NCBI RefSeq assembly: GCF_030287445.1
Contig: NZ_JASVWB010000004.1
Span: 1,240,001 to 1,304,000, forward strand
Length of the DNA stretch: 64,000 nt
From: Streptomyces sp. ALI-76-A
GTDB lineage: Bacteria; Actinomycetota; Actinomycetes; Streptomycetales; Streptomycetaceae
Direction: 5' to 3'
Shown here: positions 16,250-24,808 of the stretch, piece after piece
Numbering within the stretch: the stretch's first letter is position 1
How the letters are laid out: the number at the start of each line of letters is the position of its first letter
Position numbers and translations under genes: made by a program
Notes under the pieces: model-generated
The model's input: only the letters and a program-made list of their open reading frames with translations
Told to the model about the DNA's origin: nothing
Database searches by the model: none

Positions 16250-17017
16250 ATGACCGTGAGCGACGAAGCCTTCGCCGGCAAGGTGGCCTTCGTGACCGGA
16301 GCCGGCTCCGGCATCGGCCGCGCCACCGCCGTCGCCTTCGCCCGCGCCGGGGCACGCGTCGCCCTGGCAGACCTGTCTCGGGACGGGCTGCGGGAGACAG
16401 CACGGCTTATCGAGGAGGCAGGTGGGCAAGCTCTGGCTCTCACCTGCGACGTCACCAGCGAAGACGACGTGAAGTCCGCGCTGGACGAGACCGTGCAGGC
16501 GTTCGGGCGCCTGGACGCTGCCTTCAACAACGCCGGCGTCGAGCAGCCGGTCAAGCCGGCCGCGGACATTTCGAAGGACGAGTGGGACCGCGTCATCGGC
16601 GTCAGCCTCACCGGCATGTTCCTGTGCATGAGGCACCAGATCCCCCTGATGCTCCGGCAGGAGGGCGGCGCGATCGTCAACGCCTCGTCCGGCGCCGGCG
16701 TCAAGGGCTTCAAGGGACAGGCGGCCTACGCCGCCGCCAAGCACGGAGTCGTCGGCCTGACCCGCTCGACCGCCCTCGACTACGCAGCGTCCGACGTCCG
16801 CGTCAACGCCGTCTGCCCCGGCATCATCGACACCGAAATGATCCAGCGCTTCGCCGAAAGCACCCCCGGAGGACGCGACGCCCTGATCGCGGACGAGCCG
16901 ATCGGACGCCTCGGCACCCCGGAAGAGATCGCGGCCGCCGTGCTCTGGCTCTGCTCGGACGCCGCCTCCTTCGCCACTGGCCACGCCCTGGTCGTCGACG
17001 GCGGCCAAACCGTCTGA
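16250..17017 (+). CDS. Classical SDR-family oxidoreductase (1)
   Basis: 255 residues with all classical SDR motifs: [13 protein letters not shown] (cofactor binding; the Asp in LADLS suggests NAD preference), NNAG, the catalytic Ser in [10 protein letters not shown], and YAAAK. The C-terminal [12 protein letters not shown] is the usual end. It is about 40% similar by eye to the next gene, suggesting duplication. A 93-base gap separates them. The substrate is unknown; neighbours suggest carbonyl or alcohol metabolism. Confidence 0.88.
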   Translation: MTVSDEAFAGKVAFVTGAGSGIGRATAVAFARAGARVALADLSRDGLRETARLIEEAGGQALALTCDVTSEDDVKSALDETVQAFGRLDAAFNNAGVEQPVKPAADISKDEWDRVIGVSLTGMFLCMRHQIPLMLRQEGGAIVNASSGAGVKGFKGQAAYAAAKHGVVGLTRSTALDYAASDVRVNAVCPGIIDTEMIQRFAESTPGGRDALIADEPIGRLGTPEEIAAAVLWLCSDAASFATGHALVVDGGQTV

Positions 17018-17110
17018 CGGCGGCTCACCAAACCTTGCCGCCGCTGCTCATCAAGCAGCCCCAGTACTACTCGCACCGCCATCCCTCAGCGCTCGAAGGG
17101 ACAACCCGAC

Positions 17111-17878
17111 GTGAATCCCAGCTTCGACTTCACCGGCCAGGTCGCTCTCGTCACCGGGGCCGGCGCCGGTATGGGCCTGGCGACCGCCCGCGCGTTCGCC
17201 GAGTCCGGAGCCGCCGTCGCTCTCACCGACATCGACGAAGCAGCTGTGAACGCGGCCGCGAAGGAACTCACCGACGCCGGTCATCAGGTCCTCGCCTTCA
17301 CGTGCGACGTCAGTGACGAGGACCAGGTCGCCGGAGCGGTCGACCGCACCGTCGAGACCTTCGGCCGCCTCGACATGGCCTACAACAACGCCGGCATCCA
17401 GATCCCGCCCAGCGATGCCGCCGACGAACCCGCCGAGCGCTTCGACCGCGTCAACGCCATCAACCTCCGCGGTGTGTGGGCCTGCATGAAGCACGAACTG
17501 CGGCACATGCGCGCCCAGGGCAGCGGCGCCATCGTCAACTGCTCCTCCCTCGGCGGCCTCGTCGGCCTCCCCGGCCGCGCCTCCTACCACGCCTCCAAAC
17601 ACGGAGTCATCGGCCTGACCACCAGCGCCGCCCTCGAATACGCACCCCGCGGCATCCGCATCAACGCGATGTGCCCCGGCACCATCGACACCCCCATGGT
17701 CAGCGACATGATCGCCAAGGGCGAGCTCGACCGCGCCGAGGCCGAGGCCAACCAGCCCATCAACCGGCTCGGCACTGCCGAGGAGATCGCCCAGGCGGTC
17801 CTGTGGCTGTGCAGTCCCGGAGCGGGCTTCGTGGTCGGCGTCGCCCTCCCCGTCGACGGCGGCTACGTCGCCCGCTAG
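17111..17878 (+). CDS. Classical SDR-family oxidoreductase (2)
   Basis: 255 residues with a GTG start. Motifs are VTGAGAGMGLATA, NNAG, NCSSLGGLVG, YHASK and the closing VDGGYVAR. Asp at the end of strand 2 (LTDID) again suggests NAD over NADP. It is the same length as the SDR immediately upstream and similar along its whole length, so the two are probably recent paralogues or perform consecutive steps. The cupin gene follows after 36 bases, so these genes form one transcription unit. Confidence 0.88.
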   Translation: MNPSFDFTGQVALVTGAGAGMGLATARAFAESGAAVALTDIDEAAVNAAAKELTDAGHQVLAFTCDVSDEDQVAGAVDRTVETFGRLDMAYNNAGIQIPPSDAADEPAERFDRVNAINLRGVWACMKHELRHMRAQGSGAIVNCSSLGGLVGLPGRASYHASKHGVIGLTTSAALEYAPRGIRINAMCPGTIDTPMVSDMIAKGELDRAEAEANQPINRLGTAEEIAQAVLWLCSPGAGFVVGVALPVDGGYVAR

Positions 17879-17914
17879 AGACAGCCCGACCCACGAAGAG
17901 AGCAGAGAAAGATC

Positions 17915-18328
17915 ATGGAATTCATCAAGCAGCAGCCCAGCAGCAAGGCCCCGGCGGACTGGTTCACCGGCGACGTGTGGTGGGACGTCATCGTGGCGGG
18001 CCAAGAGCCGTCCCGGATGCGCGCCAACCTGGTCCGCTTCTCACCGGGCGCGCACACCAACTGGCACTCCCACGCCGTGGGCCAGACCCTGCACGTCGTT
18101 TCCGGCATCGCCCTGATCGGCACCCGCGACGGCACGATCCTCGAGGCCCACCCCGGCGAGACCGTCGCCTGCCCTCCGAACGAGGAGCACTGGCACGGCG
18201 CCGCCCCCGACCGGTTCATGGAGCATATCGCCATGTGGGACGGCACAGACGACGGCACCCCCGAGACCACCTGGGCCGAGCCGGTCACCGACCAGCAGTA
18301 CAACAGCCCCCGCACCCGCAGCCAGTAG
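17915..18328 (+). CDS. Small cupin-domain protein
   Basis: 137 residues and a single beta-barrel. Cupin motif 1 is visible as PGAHTNWHSHAVGQTLHVVS; its two His are likely metal ligands, with Gln at the position often occupied by Glu. Motif 2 is PPNEEHWHGAAP. The proteins resemble small cupins found beside SDR and carboxymuconolactone decarboxylase genes. Role unknown; it may be a metal-dependent isomerase or dioxygenase or a binding protein. It is the last gene of the SDR unit. Confidence 0.82.
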   Translation: MEFIKQQPSSKAPADWFTGDVWWDVIVAGQEPSRMRANLVRFSPGAHTNWHSHAVGQTLHVVSGIALIGTRDGTILEAHPGETVACPPNEEHWHGAAPDRFMEHIAMWDGTDDGTPETTWAEPVTDQQYNSPRTRSQ

Positions 18329-18673
18329 CCCCGGCCGACCCATCCCGCAACCCCGGCTCACTCAAGACGTCAGGGCGCCCCGGAGGAGGGCGTGTGGGTC
18401 CGACGGCCCAGGCAGGGAGGCGGCGCGGCTCTGTCTCCTGCCCCTCCCCGCGCGAAAGTGCCCCCGATGACGTCGGCCATTCGCTCCTGACGGAGCGTAA
18501 AGGGGGGAGGAAAGTCTCCCTGTCACGAGCGTTGCCGGTGGTGCGAGACTTCCCCCGCGACCAGTCGCCGCCGCCAAGGCGCGCAGTGGCCCGGTTCCCC
18601 GAGGTGACGACGCTCCGTTCTCCTGTCCCGCTGGTGTGTACAGCCGATCCGTCCGCGATCCGAAGGCGTACGT
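18329..18673. other. Intergenic region before the molybdenum hydroxylase operon
   Basis: No gene is seen in these 345 bases. They contain the third copy of the GGGGGGAG-N6-CTCCC motif and presumably the promoter of the operon at 18674, although no confident -35/-10 pair stands out. Confidence 0.6.
18502..18520. promoter_or_regulatory. Operator candidate, copy 3 (upstream of the molybdenum hydroxylase)
   Basis: GGGGGGAG-GAAAGT-CTCCC, 154 bases before the first subunit gene. It keeps the flanks of copies 1 and 2 while the central six bases differ. No T-run follows, so it is less likely than copy 2 to be a terminator. Confidence 0.6.
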
Positions 18674-19324
18674 ATGTCCACTGAACTCCCCGAGTCTGCC
18701 GTTCCGCCCCCCACCGAAGCCGGCGAGTCCGCCCCGGCGCCCACTCGGCGCACCTTCATCGCCACCAGTACGGCGGTCGGTGGTGCGGTCGTCGCGAGCG
18801 GGGTGATCGGAGGATCACTCCTCGCGGCTCCGGAGGAGGCGGCCGCCGCCGAGGCGCCGCCCTCCAGCCGCGTGTCCCTGACGGTCAACGGCACCCGCCG
18901 GACCGTGACGGTTGACAACCGCACGTCGCTGCTGGACCTGCTGCGCGAGCACTTCGACCTGACCGGCTCCAAGAAGGGCTGCAACGCCGGGGCCTGCGGC
19001 GCGTGCACCGTGCTGGTCGACGGCCGGCGAGTCAACTCCTGTCTGACGCTGGCCGTTCGCCTGGAGGACGCCGAGGTCACCACCATCGAGGGCCTGGCCG
19101 ACGGCGACCGACTCCACCCGCTGCAGCAGGCGTTCATCGACGAGGATGCCTTCCAGTGCGGGTACTGCACCCCGGGCCAGATCGTCTCCGGTGTCGGCTG
19201 CATCCAGGAGGGCCACACCGGCTCTCCGGAGGAGATCCGGGAGTGGATGAGCGGCAACATCTGCCGCTGCGGCTGTTACGTGAAAATCGTGCGCGCGGTC
19301 GAGCAGACCGCCGCCCGGAAGTAA
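18674..19324 (+). CDS. [2Fe-2S] subunit of a xanthine dehydrogenase-family aldehyde oxidoreductase (PaoA/YagT-like)
   Basis: 216 residues. A twin-arginine-like signal (TRRTFIATSTAVGGAVVASG, about residues 25-45) suggests export of the folded complex, as for E. coli PaoABC. The plant-type ferredoxin motif is GCNAGACGACTVLVDG plus a later Cys. The second cluster domain has QCGYCTPGQIVS and GNICRCGCY. The subunit passes electrons from the molybdenum site towards FAD. It is the first gene of a three-subunit operon. Confidence 0.92.
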   Translation: MSTELPESAVPPPTEAGESAPAPTRRTFIATSTAVGGAVVASGVIGGSLLAAPEEAAAAEAPPSSRVSLTVNGTRRTVTVDNRTSLLDLLREHFDLTGSKKGCNAGACGACTVLVDGRRVNSCLTLAVRLEDAEVTTIEGLADGDRLHPLQQAFIDEDAFQCGYCTPGQIVSGVGCIQEGHTGSPEEIREWMSGNICRCGCYVKIVRAVEQTAARK

Positions 19325-19336
19325 GGAGCGGCCGTC

Positions 19337-20317
19337 ATGCATCCCTTCACCTACACGCGCGTGTCCGACACGCGGGAAGCCCTCAACGCCGGTCGTCGCG
19401 GCGGTCGTTACATCGCCGGCGGCACCACGCTGGTCGACCTGATGCGGGAGACCGTCGAGCGCCCCGAGGCGTTGGTCGACATCAGCGGTCTGCCGCTGGA
19501 CGAGGTCACCGTCACCGAGCGCGGCGGGCTGCGTATCGGTGCCCTGGTGACCATGTCCGAGGCCGCCGCCCACCGCAAGGTGCGCACCCTGTTCCCGGTC
19601 GTCTCCGAGGCGTTGGAGCTGAGCGCGTCGGCCCAGCTGCGGAACATGGCGACCATCGGCGGCAATATCATGCAGCGCACCCGCTGCACCTACTTCCGGG
19701 ACGTGACCGCCGACTGCAACAAGCGCGAGCCCGGTTCCGGCTGTGCGGCGCTGCACGGCGTCAATCGTTCGCACGCGATCCTGGGCACATCCGACGCCTG
19801 CGTGGCCACCCATCCCTCCGACGTGGCCGTGGCGTTCACGGCGCTTGAGGCGCAGGTGCGCCTGCTGGGCCCGGACGGGGAGCGCCAGGTCCCCTTCGCC
19901 GACTTCCTGTTGCGGCCGGGCAGCACCCCGAACCGTGAACAGGCCCTCAGAAAGGGAGAGTTGATCACCGCGGTGGAAATCCCCGCGGTGCCGCGTCCGC
20001 TGAAGTCGGGCTACCTGAAGGTGCGTGACCGGCAGTCCTACGAGTTCGCCCTGACCTCGGCGGCCGTCGCGCTGCATGTGCGCGGCGGGGTGATCCGCGA
20101 GGCGAGAGTGGCCGCCGGAGGGGTGGGCACGGTGCCGTGGAAGCTGCCGGCCGTCGAGCGGCACCTCGTCGGCGAGCGCCCCTCGGACTCGTTGTGGACG
20201 GCCGCTGCCGCCAAGGCGGCGGAAGGCGCCCGTCCCCTTCAACACAACCGGTTCAAGATCCAGTTGCTCCAGCGGACCGTCGAACGCCAGCTGCGCATCG
20301 TAGGAGGTACCAAGTGA
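19337..20317 (+). CDS. FAD-binding subunit of the molybdenum hydroxylase (PaoB/YagS-like)
   Basis: 326 residues. FAD-contact motifs are YIAGGTTLVDLM and MATIGGNIMQRTRC. The Cys-rich insert that follows (Cys in RCTYFRD, ADCNKR, SGCAAL, SDACVA) matches the extra [4Fe-4S] cluster of the PaoB/YagS branch, which ordinary xanthine dehydrogenases lack. It starts 12 bases after the iron-sulfur subunit and its stop overlaps the next start (GTGA), so subunits are made in step. Confidence 0.9.
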   Translation: MHPFTYTRVSDTREALNAGRRGGRYIAGGTTLVDLMRETVERPEALVDISGLPLDEVTVTERGGLRIGALVTMSEAAAHRKVRTLFPVVSEALELSASAQLRNMATIGGNIMQRTRCTYFRDVTADCNKREPGSGCAALHGVNRSHAILGTSDACVATHPSDVAVAFTALEAQVRLLGPDGERQVPFADFLLRPGSTPNREQALRKGELITAVEIPAVPRPLKSGYLKVRDRQSYEFALTSAAVALHVRGGVIREARVAAGGVGTVPWKLPAVERHLVGERPSDSLWTAAAAKAAEGARPLQHNRFKIQLLQRTVERQLRIVGGTK

Positions 20318-22509
20318 GCCCCCAGCCGCAGGCAGCCGTGGGTGCGCCGCTGTCCCGGGTGGATGGCCGGCTGAAGGTCACGGGCAAGGCTCAGTACGCC
20401 GCCGAGTTCGATGTCGACGGGGCGGTGCACGCCGTCATCGTGGACGCGAGCATCGGCCGCGGGCGTATCACCGGCATCGACACGGGCGCCGCCGAAGCGC
20501 AGCCGGGCGTGCTGCGGGTGATCCACCACGGCAACGCGCCGAAGCTGCCGTACCGCGACAACGCCGGGTCGAACAACCCGCCGGGCCGGCGGCTGCGGGT
20601 CTTCCAGGACGACCGGGTGCTCTTCCACGGCCAGCCGGTCGCCGTCGTGGTCGCCACCACCCTGGAGGCCGCGCAGCACGGCGCGAGCCTGGTGAAGGTC
20701 GAGTACGACGGCGAACAGCCCTCGACCGACCTGCACGAGGCGGAGCGGGACAAGCCGACGAACTACGCGCGCGGCGATGCGGATGCGGGCCTGCGCGGCG
20801 CTCCCGTACGGCTGGATCTGACGTACCAGCTGGCGCGCAATCACCACAATCCGATGGAGCCGCACGCCACCATCGCCCGCTGGGACGGCGACAAGCTGAC
20901 CGTGTGGGACAAGACGCAGTGGGTGATGGGCACGCATGACGAGCTCGCGGCCGTGTTCGGCCTGCCCGCGGAGTCGGTGCGCGTCATCAACCCGTTCGTC
21001 GGCGGCGGTTTCGGCAGCGGGCTGCGCTGCTGGCCGCACAGCGTCGTCGCCGCCCTGGCAGCGCGGGAGACGAAGCGTCCGGTCAAGCTGGTGCTGAGCC
21101 GCAAACAGATGTACTTCGGCACCGGCTTCCGGCCGTCGTACGAGTACCGGCTGCGCCTCGGCAGCGACCGGCGCGGCCGGCTGACCGCCGCGATCCACGA
21201 CATCGACGCCGAGACCTCCTCGTACGAGACGTTCACCGAGGCCGTGATGGGCGCGGGGCAGATGCTCTACAGCATGCCGAACGTCAGCCAGGCGTACCGG
21301 ACGGTCCCCCTGGACGTGAACACTCCGATCTGGATGCGTGGCCCCGGCTTCGCCTCGGCGTCGTTCGTGATCGAGTCGGCCATGGACGAGCTCGCGCACA
21401 AGCTGGGCGTCGACCCGATCGAGCTGCGCCGGCGCAACGAACCGAACGAGGACGAGTCGAGCAATCTGCCGTTCTCCACTCGTCGGCTGCGCGAGTGCTA
21501 CACCGTCGGCGCCCGCGAGTTCGGCTGGCAGCGTCGCTCCGCCCGGCCGCGTTCGAGGCGCGAGGGCGATTGGCTGATCGGCCTGGGGATGGCCGCCGGT
21601 GTCTACGACCCCGGGCGTTACCCCGCACAGGCCCGGGCCCGCCTCGATGCCGACGGCACCGCCGTGGTCGAGGCGGCCACCAGCGACATGGGGCCGGGTA
21701 CCTACACCTCCCAGACCCAGGTCGCCGCCGACGCCCTCGGGCTGACCATGCGCACGGTCACCTTCCGGCTCGGCGACTCGCTCTACCCGCCGACCTCGCC
21801 GCACGGCGGCTCGGCGACCATGGCCAGCGTCGGCACCGCCGTCCACGACGCCTGCAACCAGGTGCGGCAGCAGGCGATCGAGCTGGCCGTCGAGGACCGC
21901 GAGTCACCGCTGTACGGGGTGAAGGCGGACGACGTGGTCGTACGCGGCGGCCGGCTGCACGTGCAGGGCAATCCGACCCGCGGCGAGACGTACCGGACGC
22001 TACTGGCCCGCAACAACCGCACCCACCTCGAAGCGGGCGGCTCCTACACCGGGCCGCCCAGCCCAGAGCGGCACTCCTACCACGCCTACAACGCCACCTT
22101 CGCCGAGGTCGCCGTCGACGCGACCTTGGGCCTCGTGCGGGTCAGGCGCATGCTCGGCGTGTACGACGCGGGCCGCATCATCAGCCCCAAGCTCGCCGAC
22201 AGCCAGGCGATCGGCGGCATCGTGGGCGGCATCGGCACGGCCCTCCTTGAGCACACGGCCACCGACCACCGCGACGGCCGGATCGTCAACGCCAACCTCG
22301 CCGACTACCTCGTCCCCGTCAACGCCGACGTCCCCGACGTCAGGGCGATCTACCTGGACGGCGAGGACAACGACGGCAACGCGCTCGGCGTCAAGGGGCT
22401 CGGCGAGGTCGTCCAGGTGGGTGTGGCGGCCGCGATCGGCAACGCGGTCTTCAACGCCACCGGCCGCCGCATTCGCGAACTGCCCATCACCGCGGAGGCG
22501 TTGCTCTGA
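20314..22509 (+). CDS. Molybdenum cofactor-binding catalytic subunit (PaoC/YagR-like)
   Basis: 731 residues with a GTG start overlapping the upstream stop; GGAGGT precedes it. The N-terminal domain (RVDGRLKVTGKAQYAAEF) and two large molybdopterin-binding domains are visible, with FVGGGFGSGLRCWPH and NTPIWMRGPGFASASF. The C-terminal GVKGLGEVVQVG contains the catalytic Glu. It would hydroxylate aldehydes or N-heterocycles with water at the Mo centre. The PaoABC-like arrangement favours aromatic aldehydes, but that is inference. No cofactor-chaperone other than the XdhC that follows is present. Confidence 0.92.
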   Translation: MSPQPQAAVGAPLSRVDGRLKVTGKAQYAAEFDVDGAVHAVIVDASIGRGRITGIDTGAAEAQPGVLRVIHHGNAPKLPYRDNAGSNNPPGRRLRVFQDDRVLFHGQPVAVVVATTLEAAQHGASLVKVEYDGEQPSTDLHEAERDKPTNYARGDADAGLRGAPVRLDLTYQLARNHHNPMEPHATIARWDGDKLTVWDKTQWVMGTHDELAAVFGLPAESVRVINPFVGGGFGSGLRCWPHSVVAALAARETKRPVKLVLSRKQMYFGTGFRPSYEYRLRLGSDRRGRLTAAIHDIDAETSSYETFTEAVMGAGQMLYSMPNVSQAYRTVPLDVNTPIWMRGPGFASASFVIESAMDELAHKLGVDPIELRRRNEPNEDESSNLPFSTRRLRECYTVGAREFGWQRRSARPRSRREGDWLIGLGMAAGVYDPGRYPAQARARLDADGTAVVEAATSDMGPGTYTSQTQVAADALGLTMRTVTFRLGDSLYPPTSPHGGSATMASVGTAVHDACNQVRQQAIELAVEDRESPLYGVKADDVVVRGGRLHVQGNPTRGETYRTLLARNNRTHLEAGGSYTGPPSPERHSYHAYNATFAEVAVDATLGLVRVRRMLGVYDAGRIISPKLADSQAIGGIVGGIGTALLEHTATDHRDGRIVNANLADYLVPVNADVPDVRAIYLDGEDNDGNALGVKGLGEVVQVGVAAAIGNAVFNATGRRIRELPITAEALL

Positions 22510-22669
22510 CCCGTGCGCTTCGCCCCGGCGCGGTGCACACCGCTCGACCGGCGGCCCGCGCTCCGTCCGGTCGCCGGACCTTCCAGGGCCGCCGCCGCAT
22601 GACGCTTTCCCCGGCGTCGTGGCGGCGGCCCGCTCACCTTCCGATCCTGTTCTGCCATGGAGAACCGCC

Positions 22670-23800
22670 ATGCTCAACATCGCGGACACACTGCACCGCT
22701 GGTGCCGCGAAGCACGCCCCTTCGCCCTGGCCACCGTCGTCGACGTGCACGGCAGCGCACCCCTGCCCGTCGGTACGTCGGTCGCGGCGGACGAGGACGG
22801 CACCGCGGTCGGCAGCATCTCCGGCGGCTGCGTCGAGGGCGCGGTCTACGAACTGTGCCGACAGGTGCTCCACGACCGGGGCACTCCGCAGCGGGCCTGG
22901 TTCGGCTACTCCGACGACGACGCCTTCGCGGTCGGCCTGACCTGCGGCGGCGAACTCGACGTCCTCGTCCAGCGCATCGATCCCGCAACCCAGCCGCACT
23001 TGGTCACGGCCCTCTCCGAGATCGACCGAGGGCGACCGGTCGCCGTGGCACAGGTCGTGGACGGCCCGGAGCGCCTCCTCGGCTCCACGATGAGCGTGCT
23101 CGGCGGTGACCACGCCGACCACGGGCGCGTGGACGGCGGGTCGGCGGACCGGGCGGTGGCCGACCAGGCCCGGGCCCTGCTGCGGGCCGGCCGCACCGCC
23201 CGCGTCGACATCGGCGGGGAGGGAGACGGATGCCCCGACCGGCTGTCCGTCCTCGTCCACGTGCAAGCGTCCCGGCCGCGCCTGCTGGTCTTCGGCGCCG
23301 TCGACTTCGCCGCCGCCCTCAGCCAGGCCGGCCGCTTCCTCGGCTACCGGGTCACCGTCTGCGACGCCCGCCCCGTCTTCGCCACGACCGCACGCTTCCC
23401 CCACGCGGACGAAGTGGTGGTCGACTGGCCCCACCGCTACCTCGAACGCGCCGAGGTGGACGAACGCACCGCCGTATGCGTCCTCACCCACGACGCCAAG
23501 TTCGACATCCCCCTGCTGCGCCTGGCCCTCAACCTGCCCGTCGCCTACGTCGGGGCCATGGGTTCCCGGCGCACCCACGACGAGCGCATGCGCCGCCTGC
23601 GCGAGCAGGGCGTCACGGAGAGCCAGTTGGCCCGGCTGCGTTCCCCCATCGGCCTCGATCTTGGAGCCTCCACACCCGAGGAGACGGCCGTCTCCATCAC
23701 CGCGGAGATCATCGCCCAGGCCAACCACGGCACGGGCAGACCTCTGACCCAGATCACCGGCCCGATCCACCGGCCGTCGGAGTTGGCGGGCTACCGGTAG
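22670..23800 (+). CDS. XdhC-family molybdenum cofactor maturation protein
   Basis: 376 residues. The XdhC N-terminal domain is recognisable (FALATVVDVHGSAPLPVG, GSISGGCVEGAVYE, GLTCGGELDVLVQ). A Rossmann-like C-terminal domain follows (LLVFGAVDFAAALSQAGRFL, VAYVGAMGSRRTHDERM). Family members bind molybdenum cofactor and insert its sulfurated form into hydroxylases, which fits the operon. ATG 22670 follows GGAGA at suitable spacing. A 160-base gap separates it from the catalytic subunit. Confidence 0.9.
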   Translation: MLNIADTLHRWCREARPFALATVVDVHGSAPLPVGTSVAADEDGTAVGSISGGCVEGAVYELCRQVLHDRGTPQRAWFGYSDDDAFAVGLTCGGELDVLVQRIDPATQPHLVTALSEIDRGRPVAVAQVVDGPERLLGSTMSVLGGDHADHGRVDGGSADRAVADQARALLRAGRTARVDIGGEGDGCPDRLSVLVHVQASRPRLLVFGAVDFAAALSQAGRFLGYRVTVCDARPVFATTARFPHADEVVVDWPHRYLERAEVDERTAVCVLTHDAKFDIPLLRLALNLPVAYVGAMGSRRTHDERMRRLREQGVTESQLARLRSPIGLDLGASTPEETAVSITAEIIAQANHGTGRPLTQITGPIHRPSELAGYR

Positions 23801-24189
23801 GCCGGCCTCACGAACCGACAAGGGCTCATCGTCCCTCTGAAGGCAGCCTGTACGTCATGACGCTCGTTTGACGCTCTGGGCTCCCGCAGGCGGGACAGCG
23901 ATCCGAGAAATGGCCTCTGACCTGGTCTTTTTCGAGACTTGTTCAAGCCGACATCTTTCCGATGACCTCGCACGTGGAGTGCGTGGCGATTTTGGAGCCT
24001 GCTGCAAAGGGGCTCTGACCTGCGACTTTCTTGGGTTTTCCAGATGTGGTCGGTGGTGCTCGACCTGTTTCCCGAAGTCCACTGCGTTGAGCATGTTGTA
24101 GGTTCCAGCCACGTGGCTCACCCGCGGTTTCGCAGCGGGGGCGTGGGTCTGGAACGTTCTGCCTCAACTCCGTATGAGACGGGTTCGGG
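23801..24189. other. Non-coding stretch, no recognised gene
   Basis: Short open frames occur on both strands here (for example 23868-24101 on plus), but their composition and lack of ribosome sites do not support them. The stretch has noticeably more A/T runs than its surroundings. It could be decayed mobile DNA; nothing specific is recognised. Confidence 0.45.
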
Positions 24190-24700
24190 AGATGTCTTGA
24201 CGCTCGGTCGGCGCTGTTTCTGACGGAGTGTGAGGCGTCGTCCTGGGTGCCGGTCGGGTAGAAGCACAGCGGCGCCGCGGTGGCTGCCCCGCCGGTGAGC
24301 ACGGCGCACAGGCCGCCACCGTGGTGGGCGGGTACGGACGGCGATCATCAGCAGGCGGAGCAGGACCGCCACCACCTCACCGGGGCCGAACATGCGTATC
24401 CGCTCCGTCGTCGCGGCCCACGGCGGTCAGCGCCAGGGAAGCACCGGCTGGTAGGCGGCCCGCAGTCAGGGGGGTGAGCCACGCGGGCCGATGGGCACCG
24501 GGCCAGGGAACAGCCGCGAGGCCGAGCGACAGGAGCAGGAGCACCGGCCAGAGGGTCTTGCCGTTGGCGACGCGGATGAGCACGTCCGCGGCGGCCAGCA
24601 GGACCAGCGTGGTGACACCCACCGCGCGCAGGCAGCCCTGTCGGCGGGTCCGCGTCGTGGTGGGGTCGTGTGTCGCAGGCAGGAGGTGACATCGGTCATT
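24190..24700 (-). pseudogene. Frameshifted remnant of a multi-helix membrane protein
   Basis: Three minus-strand frames read one after another as one hydrophobic protein: GVTTLVLLAAADVLIRVANG and LWPVLLLLSLGLAAVPWP, then GPGEVVAVLLRLLMIAVRTR, then VLTGGAATAAPLCFYPT. The segments are collinear, each frame stopping where the next begins, as expected for a gene broken by at least two indels. It resembles the membrane-sensor half of actinomycete histidine kinases, but no kinase domain is left, so the identity is a guess. Confidence 0.4.
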
Positions 24701-24749
24701 GCAGGGAGGACGGTCAGTTGCGCCTCGGCCGCTCGGTCGGGGCTGACGG

Positions 24750-24788
24750 CAGGGGCGGGAACCGCTTCGTCGGCGGTTCCCGCCCCTG
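24750..24788 (-). terminator. Strong terminator of the Asp-box glycosidase gene
   Basis: A perfect 16-bp stem (24750-24765 with 24773-24788) surrounds a 7-base loop, 20 bases beyond the minus-strand stop at 24809. Confidence 0.8.
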
Positions 24789-24808
24789 GTCATGGACCGT
24801 GGGAGCCG

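Noticed and set aside
15615..16713. Minus-strand frames overlapping the MFS exporter and first SDR
   Set aside because: Shadow frames without motifs; the plus-strand genes are unambiguous.
18674..22509. Interpretation as cytosolic xanthine dehydrogenase
   Set aside because: The Tat-like signal and the extra Cys-rich insert in the FAD subunit fit the PaoABC/YagTSR branch better.
23868..24101. A 77-residue plus-strand frame rich in Cys
   Set aside because: The Cys come from unusual local composition; no domain, no neighbour relation and no consistent codon bias.
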